From positions 1 through 5,499 of the forward strand of contig CAMEUC010000099.1 of the NCBI GenBank assembly GCA_945937855.1: 5,499 bases of DNA. The letters are read 5' to 3'. Shown piece after piece: positions 1 through 5,499 of the stretch. Position 1 is the stretch's first letter. Each line of letters opens with the position of its first letter. Both the position numbers and the translations under genes were made by a program. Source of the DNA: an uncultured Clostridium sp. (GTDB lineage Bacteria > Bacillota > Clostridia > TANB77 > CAG-508). The notes under the pieces were generated by a model. That model ran no database searches. It was not told where the DNA came from and was given only the letters and a program-made list of their open reading frames with translations.

Positions 1-1860
1 TATTGAACGTCCACTTATACAAATTTTATCTCCCATGTCTCCTATTACAAAAGATGCTGTTATATTACTTATTGTTAATAATTCATCCGCTGCTTTTGCA
101 CATATTAAATTTGCATTTTTATCTTTTTCTTCATATGTTGATATCCCAATTGTATCATTTACAAGTTCTGCTTTTTTTACAATATCTGCAATTACTGTAT
201 AACTTTCTAAATCACTTTGAAACCATTTTTTTACTCTTATTATATCAATTCCATATTTTCTTAAATATGCTGCTGCTTCAAATGTTCTAACTCCTGTTTT
301 AAATGTAAAGTTTTTTGTGTCCATCATAATACCAGCATATAAACTTTCTGCTTCTATTTGTGATAAATTTATATTTTTGCTAGAATATTCTATAATTTCT
401 GTAACAAGTTCAGCTGCAGATGATGCATATACTTCATGGAAGGTAAGTATTGCATTTTCTATAAAATCTTCTCCTCTTCTATGGTGGTCAATAATAACTA
501 TTTTTTCGGTTTTATCTATTAGTTCTGGTACTTCACTATATCCTCTTTTATGAGTATCTACTACTATTAAAAGAGTTTCATTACTTATTTTAGATAGTGC
601 TGTGGATTTATCTATAATTACATTTTTATATTCCTCTTGTTTTTTTAGGGTAGTTACAAAATTTTCTACTGCTAATCCATTACTATTATTAACAATAAAA
701 GCTTCTTTTCCTAATTCTTTTGCCAAGCGATAAATTCCTAGACTTGAACCCAATGAATCTACGTCAGCATTTAAATGTCCCATAACCATTACATTTTCTG
801 AGTTTTCAATTATTTCTTCTAAAGCATGTGATATAACCCTTGCTTTTACTTTAGTTCTTTTTTCTAGTTCTAATGTTTTACCTCCAAAGAAAATATATTT
901 TCCTTGTTTTTTTACTACTGCTTGGTCTCCGCCTCTTCCTAAGGCTACATTCATTGCCTCTTGGGCAGATTCATATTTTTTATAATTTGAATCTCCTTCA
1001 TCTGATACAGCAATACTAAGGGTAATTGGTAGTTTTTCCTCAGTTTCCACTTCTTTTATTTCGTCTAATATACTGAACCTATTTTCCTCCATTTTATCTA
1101 AATTTTGTTTTTCAAATATAGAAATAAAAGTGTCTCTATCTTTTTTTATTATTAATCCTCCACTATTCCCTGCCCATTCGTATAGTTTTCTTTCTACTTC
1201 AGCTATTACTTGTGCTTTTTTATCTTCAGAAATTCTTTGCATTATTTCTTCATAATTATCTATCATTACAATAGCAACACATGATTGTGAATTGTTATAT
1301 TTATTTAACAATTCTTGTTTATCTGTAATATCTATAAAATATAATATTGTTATATATTCTGAAGAATTTTTCTTTCTATCTTTTTTTCTTGTTTTTACGT
1401 AATTCCCAATTATATGGTAAGTTTTGTTTTCTATTTCTATTTGTCTATCTAAAGATACTGTTTTATTATTTTCTATCTCCATTTTTATTTCTTTTGACAA
1501 ATCATCAATATATGCATTTATTCCAACATTTGCAAATTCTTTGTTAAATTTTGAACTTCTCCAAATAACATTACCATTTGTTTCTAATATAACAAGTGGA
1601 AATGGTGAATTTATCAATGTATCTTTAGCTGCGGAATCAACATTAAGAGTTAATTCATCTAAATAGCTAGAAACCTCTCCTTTTCTTTTTTGGCTTACCC
1701 ATATTGTATATACTAATATGCCTGCATATATAAGAATTGATGGAATTATATATGCTGTATTATTTACACATAGCACTATAAACAATATAGCTATTATTAT
1801 TAAATATATTTTTGTTTTTGATTCTAATTTTTCTAAAATCTTTAAATTATTATTTGTCAT
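1..1860 (-). CDS. gdpP: GdpP-type c-di-AMP phosphodiesterase (3' end cut by window edge)
   Basis: Membrane-bound DHH/DHHA1 phosphodiesterase that hydrolyses cyclic di-AMP, setting turgor, potassium and cell-wall homeostasis in Firmicutes. I translated 620 codons on the minus strand without a stop. Two membrane segments lie at about residues 17-56, a PAS-like region at about 80-165, and a degenerate GGDEF domain at about 180-320, where the signature is replaced by KKDRDTF (239-245), as is usual for GdpP. The DHH domain shows GHLNADVD (361-368), VVDTHKRG (433-440) and DHH (458-460), and the DHHA1 region shows GIMMDTKNF (510-518). Thus H362, D366, D368, D435, H459 and D514 supply the expected metal ligands. 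The last visible residues (KICISGRSI) match the family's final conserved block. B. subtilis GdpP is about 659 residues, so some 35-40 C-terminal residues are missing. The ATG at 1858-1860 is preceded by AGGAAAGG at 8 nt. It lies 33 nt after rsmA and is probably cotranscribed. In many Firmicutes rplI and a replicative helicase gene follow gdpP, which I would expect beyond the left edge. Confidence 0.95.
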   Translation of the reverse strand, partial: MTNNNLKILEKLESKTKIYLIIIAILFIVLCVNNTAYIIPSILIYAGILVYTIWVSQKRKGEVSSYLDELTLNVDSAAKDTLINSPFPLVILETNGNVIWRSSKFNKEFANVGINAYIDDLSKEIKMEIENNKTVSLDRQIEIENKTYHIIGNYVKTRKKDRKKNSSEYITILYFIDITDKQELLNKYNNSQSCVAIVMIDNYEEIMQRISEDKKAQVIAEVERKLYEWAGNSGGLIIKKDRDTFISIFEKQNLDKMEENRFSILDEIKEVETEEKLPITLSIAVSDEGDSNYKKYESAQEAMNVALGRGGDQAVVKKQGKYIFFGGKTLELEKRTKVKARVISHALEEIIENSENVMVMGHLNADVDSLGSSLGIYRLAKELGKEAFIVNNSNGLAVENFVTTLKKQEEYKNVIIDKSTALSKISNETLLIVVDTHKRGYSEVPELIDKTEKIVIIDHHRRGEDFIENAILTFHEVYASSAAELVTEIIEYSSKNINLSQIEAESLYAGIMMDTKNFTFKTGVRTFEAAAYLRKYGIDIIRVKKWFQSDLESYTVIADIVKKAELVNDTIGISTYEEKDKNANLICAKAADELLTISNITASFVIGDMGDKICISGRSI

Positions 1861-1868
1861 ATAAATTT

Positions 1869-1876
1869 CCTTTCCT
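1869..1876 (-). promoter_or_regulatory. Ribosome binding site of gdpP
   Basis: On the minus strand this reads AGGAAAGG, followed by 8 A/T-rich nucleotides and the ATG. It is a reasonable Shine-Dalgarno sequence and supports the chosen start. It lies in the 33-nt gap after the rsmA stop, where I see no terminator hairpin. Confidence 0.75.
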
Positions 1877-1893
1877 AAAACAACATATATATT

Positions 1894-2772
1894 TTACCTC
1901 AAAATGGCTATATTGTCAAATTTATTCAAATATCTTGCTATTTGTGCATACTCTTCTAATGTTAGTTTTTCTCCCCTTATTTTTGGGTCAATATTTAGTT
2001 TTATTAGCATTTTCTGTATTTGTTCTTTGTTTCCAAATAAGTTGCTGTTACTTAATCCATTTAGTAGCGTTTTTCTTTTTTGCATAAATGCTGCTTTGAT
2101 GATTTTAAACATTAATTCTTCATTTTCTACTTGTACACTTGGAGTTTTTAATACATCTAATTTTATAACTGTTGAATTAACCTCTGGGGCTGGTATAAAA
2201 GAAGACTTATCTACCTCATATACTCTTAATGGTTTTGTATAATAATTTATAGCATATGTTATTGCTCCTGTATTTTCTTCTCCTGGTTTTGTAACTAATC
2301 TATCTGCAACCTCTTTTTGTACCATAACTGTTATACTTTCTATGTCTAATTTTTCTTCCAAAAGTTTCATAATTATTGGTGTTGTAATATAATAAGGTAA
2401 ATTTGCAACTACTTTTGTATTTTTTATAGTCTCATTTTTATTTTCTAAAATTAATTTGTTTAAATCCACTTTTAAAACATCATTATTTATTAATTCAAAA
2501 TTGTTATATAACTTAAATCTGTCCTCAAGAATTTCTAGCATTCTATCATCTAATTCTATACAAATAACTTTTCCAGCGTTTTCCAAAAGTGGCTTTGTTA
2601 AAGTTCCAAGCCCTGGGCCTATTTCTATTACCAAATCTTCTTTAGATATTTTAGATGCTTCAACAATCGCATCTACTACATTATCATCTATTAAAAAATT
2701 TTGTCCGAGCTTTTTATTTGCTGTTATACCATATTTTTTCATTATAAATTTTGTCTCTTCCAAAATATTCAT
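1894..2772 (-). CDS. rsmA: 16S rRNA (adenine1518-N6/adenine1519-N6)-dimethyltransferase RsmA/KsgA
   Basis: Transfers four methyl groups from S-adenosylmethionine to two adjacent adenines in the 3'-terminal helix 45 loop of 16S rRNA, a late step and checkpoint in small-subunit assembly in the cytoplasm. The protein is complete at 292 residues, normal for the family. Visible motifs are KKLGQNFL (20-27), the SAM-binding EIGPGLGTLT (50-59), the acidic IELDD loop (72-76), NNDV (96-99), the catalytic NLPYY (124-128) and FIPAPEV (192-198). The C-terminal small helical domain follows. The ATG at 2770-2772 has a consensus AGGAGG at 5 nt and the stop is TAA. A start further upstream would need to cross the inverted repeat and is not supported. 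It is the first gene of a probable rsmA-gdpP unit, 33 nt before gdpP, and is divergent from the penicillin-binding protein gene. Nothing in the coding sequence looks damaged. Confidence 0.97.
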   Translation of the reverse strand: MNILEETKFIMKKYGITANKKLGQNFLIDDNVVDAIVEASKISKEDLVIEIGPGLGTLTKPLLENAGKVICIELDDRMLEILEDRFKLYNNFELINNDVLKVDLNKLILENKNETIKNTKVVANLPYYITTPIIMKLLEEKLDIESITVMVQKEVADRLVTKPGEENTGAITYAINYYTKPLRVYEVDKSSFIPAPEVNSTVIKLDVLKTPSVQVENEELMFKIIKAAFMQKRKTLLNGLSNSNLFGNKEQIQKMLIKLNIDPKIRGEKLTLEEYAQIARYLNKFDNIAILR

Positions 2773-2776
2773 AAAT

Positions 2777-2783
2777 TCCTCCT
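2777..2783 (-). promoter_or_regulatory. Ribosome binding site of rsmA
   Basis: On the minus strand this reads AGGAGGA, an almost perfect anti-16S match, with AGGAGG 5 nt from the ATG. It fixes the rsmA start. Its upstream edge is only 2 nt from the base of the inverted repeat at 2786-2878, so folding of the leader could affect access to it (inference). Confidence 0.85.
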
Positions 2784-2785
2784 AA

Positions 2786-2878
2786 TTTAGAGGTGTGAGG
2801 TGGGAAGTAAGAGGTTGGCTTTTAGGGCTAGTCTTCGTCAATTTTCGCACTTCCCACATCCCACTTCGCACTTCTAAA
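2786..2878. repeat. Imperfect inverted repeat built from degenerate 7-nt units
   Basis: The left arm reads as heptads gaggtgt (2790-2796), gaggtgg (2797-2803), gaagtaa (2804-2810) and gaggttg (2811-2817). The right arm reads gcacttc (2847-2853), ccacatc (2854-2860), ccacttc (2861-2867) and gcacttc (2868-2874), the reverse complement of the same unit, GARGTGN. An outer TTTA/TAAA pair at 2786-2789 and 2875-2878 closes the stem. The loop is about 2819-2845. A one-heptad shift gives a perfect 9-bp pairing, 2800-2808 with 2849-2857. By my count about half of positions 2789-2875 are G or C, against strongly A/T-rich flanks. No T-run follows either end, so it does not look like an intrinsic terminator. 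It could be a small dispersed intergenic element or a leader structure of rsmA. I see no clear target-site duplication. Confidence 0.75.
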
Positions 2879-2902
2879 AAATACCATTTTTTATTAACAA
2901 TC

Positions 2903-2911
2903 ATTATATCA
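2903..2911 (-). promoter_or_regulatory. Probable extended -10 promoter of rsmA
   Basis: On the minus strand this reads TGATATAAT, that is TGn followed by a consensus TATAAT, the extended -10 form. No good TTGACA-like -35 box sits 16-18 nt upstream, which is tolerated by extended -10 promoters. Transcription would begin near 2896 and give a leader of roughly 120 nt containing the whole inverted repeat. This is a prediction from sequence only. Confidence 0.5.
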
Positions 2912-2927
2912 CATTTTTAGTATAAAT

Positions 2928-2970
2928 TTGTTGCTTTTTTAAAATTTATAATATAAAATCTTATTATAAT
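2928..2970 (+). promoter_or_regulatory. Candidate promoter region of the penicillin-binding protein gene
   Basis: A possible -35 TTGTTG (2928-2933) and -10 TATAAA (2952-2957) are separated by 18 nt. A consensus TATAAT also lies at 2965-2970, and another at 2947-2952, but without a well-spaced -35. The DNA is so A/T-rich that -10-like hexamers arise by chance, so which box is used is uncertain. It overlaps the upstream part of the divergent rsmA promoter region. Confidence 0.35.
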
Positions 2971-2980
2971 AAACAAAAGC

Positions 2981-2994
2981 AGGTGATTTTTTTG
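2981..2994 (+). promoter_or_regulatory. Ribosome binding site and TTG start of the penicillin-binding protein gene
   Basis: AGGTGA (2981-2986) is followed by 5 T residues and then TTG (2992-2994), so the start is most likely TTG, giving an N-terminus MKKSKK. The in-frame GTG at 2983-2985 lies inside the Shine-Dalgarno sequence itself and has no ribosome binding site of its own, so I reject it as the start. The TTG is formed by the end of a run of seven T residues (2987-2993). Confidence 0.7.
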
Positions 2995-3858
2995 AAAAAA
3001 TCTAAAAAAATACAAAAAATTAATTTTAGAACACAAAAAGCATTAACAATTTTTTTCATTTCCATGATTATAATATTTTTATTGCTAATTATACGTATTG
3101 GCTTTTTACAATTTGTGGAAGGTAGTGAATTAAAAAGCAAGGCTAGTGCTCAACAAACAACCGCTAGAACTATTACTGCAAATCGTGGTACTATTTTTGA
3201 TTGTAATGGTAGAGTATTAGCAGCTAGTGCAAATGTGGATACGGTTTCTGTTAATCCTAAAAGCATTCTGTACGCTGATGATTCAGAAGTTCCAAAAGAA
3301 ATTCTAGCAAGTAAATTTAGTGAGCTTTTTAATTTGGATTATAACGAAATTTTAAATAAATTAAATCAAGATTCTACTTTTGTAACAATAGCTACTAACG
3401 TACAAAATGATACAATAACGGCATTAAATGCCTGGCTTGAAGAATGTGAAATTACTACTGGTATAAATATAGATTCTACCATTAATAGATATTATCCCTA
3501 TGAAACACTAGCTTCAAACTTAATTGGCTTTACTGGTTCTGATACTCGTGGTCGTTGGGGATTAGAATATACTCTTGATGATGTATTAGCTGGTAAAGAT
3601 GGTAAAGTTATAATGCTTACAGATTCCGTAAATAGTGAAATTCCTAATCAAGAAAAAACTTATATAGAAGCTCAAGATGGTTCTTCTGTTTATTTAACCA
3701 TTGATGTTAATATTCAATCTGTATGTGAAAAATATCTTGAACAAGCTGTTATTGATAATGTTGCTGATGGAGGAACTGTTATAGCGATGAACCCTTCTAC
3801 AGGTGAAATTTTAGCAATGGCAAGTTACCCTAATTACGACTTAAATTCTCAATTAACT

Positions 3859-3861
3859 TAG
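3859..3861 (+). other. In-frame TAG interrupting the penicillin-binding protein
   Basis: The frame reads through SYPNYDLNSQLT, then TAG, then TNYNILNGWESLSSEEK, and on to the catalytic EPGSTFK without any frame change. The text on both sides fits the family, so this is a nonsense codon inside the transpeptidase domain, 37 codons before the active-site serine (Ser328). If real and not read through, the product ends at 289 residues with no active site. The first downstream ATG (3931) has no ribosome binding site. Confidence 0.85.
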
Positions 3862-4737
3862 ACTAATTATAATATATTAAATGGATGGGAAAGTTTATCT
3901 TCTGAAGAGAAAACTAATATTTTATACAAAATGTGGAATAATTCTGCCACTCAAAGTACCTATGAACCTGGTTCTACTTTTAAATTAATTACTGCAGCTG
4001 TTGCTTTAGAAGAAGGAATTGTAGAAACAGATAGAGAAGAAGATTTCTATTGTAGTGGCACACAAGAAGTAGCATATACTTCTATTCGTTGTTGGAAATA
4101 CCCTGGATGTCATAATTATCAAACATTAAGAGAAGCTTTAGGTAATTCTTGTAACCCTGCTTTTATTCAATTAGGTCAAAGGATTGGTGCTTCAACTTTA
4201 TATAAATATTATCAGGCTTTTGGTTTGTTTGAGAAAACAAATTCAGTTTTTTATGGCGAACAAAATAGTACCTTCTGGGACTTACAAAATGTTGGTGAAG
4301 TTGAACTTGCAACAATGTCTTTTGGGCAAAGGTTTACAATTACACCTATACAATTAGTAACAGCTGTTTCTGCAATAGCAAACGAAGGAGTTTTAGTAAA
4401 GCCTCAAATTGTTAAAAAGACTGTCGATTCTTCTACTGGTGCAGTTACAACAACTGAAGTTGAAGAAAAGCGCCAAGTTATTTCTAAAGAGACTGCTGAA
4501 ACAATGATGGACTTAATGCAATATGTAGTAGAAAAAGGAACTGGAAAATACGCTGCTGTCTCTGGATATTCTGTTGGTGGAAAGTCTGGTACGTCTGAAC
4601 CGCTTGATGGCAATACTGAAGAAGGATATGTATCATCTTTTATTGGTGTTGCCCCTGTTACTAATCCTCAAATTGTACTTTTGGTCGCATTATATGACCC
4701 TAAAGGAGATAATGGACATCAAGGAGGGCAAGTAGCT

Positions 4738-4741
4738 CGGG
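4738..4741 (+). other. Single-base frameshift in the penicillin-binding protein
   Basis: The frame reads GHQGGQVA up to 4737, and the family-like text PVVSQILSEVLPDLD resumes at 4742 one frame later. Four bases (CGGG) stand where one codon is expected, so there is one extra base. Without correction the frame gives an unrelated tail (RACCFSNFIRSIA) and stops at 4777-4779, removing the linker and both PASTA domains. The site is at the end of the transpeptidase domain. Confidence 0.85.
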
Positions 4742-5215
4742 CCTGTTGTTTCTCAAATTTTATCAGAAGTATTGCCTGATCTTGATATATCTTCTAGTAA
4801 TGATTCTCACTCAGATGATTCTTCTAATAACTATTCTACCGAAGAATTACCCGATGTTAGAAATATGACTATTGCAAAAGCCAAAGAAATTTTAAAAGAT
4901 TGTGGATTTAATGTGAATTTAGCTGGCACAGAAGATACCTCTACCTTAATTATTGACCAAAATCCAAAGCCAGGAGTTAACTTAATAAAAGGTGCAAATT
5001 TATTTTTATATACTGAAAATAATAATGTAAAAACCTCTGTTACTGTACCAAATTTTAAAGGAATGACAGCTGCTCAAGCAATTAATTCTGCCAATTCTAA
5101 GGGATTAAATCTAGTTTTAGAGGGTTCTGGTGTGATTATTAGCCAAAACACTGCTTCTGGTAGTGAGGTAGAAATTGGATCAGTAATTACTGTAAATTTA
5201 AGCACTGAATTAAAT

Positions 5216-5220
5216 GGAGG
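5216..5220 (+). promoter_or_regulatory. Ribosome binding site of the DUF1064 gene
   Basis: GGAGG lies inside the last codons of the penicillin-binding protein gene, 8 nt before the ATG at 5229. With stop and start one nucleotide apart, the arrangement suggests coupled translation. Confidence 0.75.
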
Positions 5221-5228
5221 ATATTAAA

Positions 5229-5499
5229 ATGGAACATTGGACTACTGAGGATTATAAAAATTATACAAATAGAAATGTAAAAAAAACTAAGTATAGAGCC
5301 AACAAAACATCTGTTGACGGGCATACTTTTGATAGCCAAAAAGAGGCTAATTATTACAATATGTTAAAACTTAGGCTACAGGCAAAAGATATAAAAGGCT
5401 TTTGCCTTCAACCTACTTTTATACTAGCCCCTGGACTAAAATATAAAGCAGATTTTATTATTTTTAATAATGACGGAACATATGATGTAATTGATGTAA
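5229..5499 (+). CDS. DUF1064-family protein, PD-(D/E)XK nuclease-like (3' end cut by window edge)
   Basis: Ninety complete codons are visible before the window ends. The pattern KYRANKTSVDGHTFDSQKEA (21-40), then a helix, LQPTFIL (60-66), YKADFIIF (72-79) and a final IDV (88-90) followed by the first base of the next codon fits the DUF1064 family. The family is mostly known from phages and prophages of Firmicutes and is usually about 110-130 residues. The D75 ... D89-V spacing, with Lys expected next, and E39 resemble the catalytic layout of PD-(D/E)XK nucleases. The activity is inferred from the fold family; I cannot confirm the lysine because the codon is cut. It starts 1 nt after the penicillin-binding protein stop, with its ribosome binding site inside that gene, so it would depend on the same transcript. 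A phage-type gene in this position is unexpected. No other phage gene is visible, so prophage origin cannot be judged. Confidence 0.7.
   Translation, partial: MEHWTTEDYKNYTNRNVKKTKYRANKTSVDGHTFDSQKEANYYNMLKLRLQAKDIKGFCLQPTFILAPGLKYKADFIIFNNDGTYDVIDV

Larger units (their letters stand above)
2992..5227 (+). pseudogene. spoVD: Class B penicillin-binding protein with two PASTA domains (SpoVD/PBP2 type), interrupted by a stop and a frameshift
   Basis: Peptidoglycan D,D-transpeptidase that cross-links stem peptides outside the membrane, in septum or spore-cortex synthesis. Numbering from the TTG start and counting the stop as one residue, a Lys-rich tail and one membrane segment (about 18-37) come first. 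The pedestal domain follows, with RGTIFDCNG (65-73), where the usual DRNG has Cys at 71. The transpeptidase domain carries STFK (Ser328), SCN (Ser386) and KSGT (Lys531). After it come a Ser/Asp/Asn-rich linker and two PASTA domains (about 4844-5024 and 5042-5212), ending in TAA. The frame is broken by TAG at codon 290 and by one extra base at 4738-4741. Joining the three pieces gives about 744 residues, near the usual size for a two-PASTA member. All motifs survive, so decay would be very recent, or the lesions are sequence errors. The gene is not next to rsmH, ftsL or mraY in the visible DNA, unlike typical spoVD. With two PASTA repeats it could equally be a PbpB/FtsI-type protein. Confidence 0.85.

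Noticed and set aside
3..553. Plus-strand open frames at 3-290 and 317-553
   Set aside because: They lie opposite gdpP, lack ribosome binding sites, and give low-complexity Leu/Tyr/Ser-rich text expected from the complement of an A/T-rich gene.
1347..1666. Plus-strand open frames at 1347-1547 and 1424-1666
   Set aside because: They are complements of the gdpP PAS region, rich in Phe/Leu/Ser with no domain and no start signals.
1812..2785. Plus-strand open frames opposite rsmA (1812-2087, 1904-2242, 2456-2785)
   Set aside because: rsmA on the minus strand carries every family motif. These are its shadows.
2786..2878. Intrinsic terminator
   Set aside because: No T-run follows the hairpin on either strand, and the loop is long. 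It lies upstream of both genes rather than after one.
2786..2878. CRISPR array
   Set aside because: The repeat unit is only 7 nt, with no spacers and no cas genes.
2983..2985. GTG at 2983 as the penicillin-binding protein start
   Set aside because: It lies within the AGGTGA ribosome binding site and has none of its own. TTG at 2992 has correct spacing.
4404..4613. Minus-strand open frame inside the penicillin-binding protein gene
   Set aside because: It overlaps the conserved KSGT region of the plus-strand gene and has no recognisable features of its own.
3931..4779. A separate gene starting at ATG 3931
   Set aside because: No ribosome binding site precedes it, and it begins in the middle of the transpeptidase domain in the same frame as the upstream piece. 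It is a fragment of one interrupted gene.
4772..5227. A separate small PASTA protein starting at TTG 4772
   Set aside because: The TTG is an internal Leu codon of SEVLPDLD, and family-like sequence continues upstream to 4742 in that frame. It is the C-terminal part of the frameshifted gene.

Overview
The window reads as chromosomal DNA from a low-G+C, strongly A/T-biased Gram-positive bacterium, most likely a Clostridia-type Firmicute. This rests on the A/T-ending codon use, the AGGAGG-type ribosome binding sites, a GdpP-type c-di-AMP phosphodiesterase and a PASTA-containing class B penicillin-binding protein. It holds two divergent transcription units separated by an intergenic region of about 0.2 kb.

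Left unit, minus strand. rsmA (ksgA, 16S rRNA dimethyladenosine transferase, complete, 1894-2772) is followed after 33 nt by gdpP (1-1860). The gdpP gene runs off the left edge and lacks only its last few dozen codons. The tight spacing, separate good ribosome binding sites and absence of a terminator between them suggest one transcript, from an extended -10 promoter near 2903-2911.

Middle, 2784-2982. Next to the rsmA ribosome binding site lies a G+C-richer inverted repeat (2786-2878). Its arms are each built from four degenerate 7-nt units (GARGTGN on one arm, NCACTTC on the other). It would lie in the rsmA 5' leader and is not an obvious terminator. The rest is A/T-rich promoter DNA for the two divergent genes.

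Right unit, plus strand. A membrane-anchored class B penicillin-binding protein of the SpoVD/PBP2 type (2992-5227) has all three transpeptidase motifs, a Ser/Asp/Asn-rich linker and two PASTA domains. As given, the reading frame is broken twice: an in-frame TAG at 3859-3861 and one extra base at 4738-4741. Everything else in it looks intact, so this is either a very recent pseudogene, a sequence error, or less likely recoding. One nucleotide after its stop begins a 3'-truncated gene for a DUF1064 protein (5229 to the right edge), a phage-associated PD-(D/E)XK nuclease-like family.

Nothing here amounts to a convincing new multi-gene system. The points most worth following are the doubly interrupted penicillin-binding protein, the heptad-built inverted repeat in the rsmA leader, and the phage-type nuclease-like gene coupled to a cell-wall gene.
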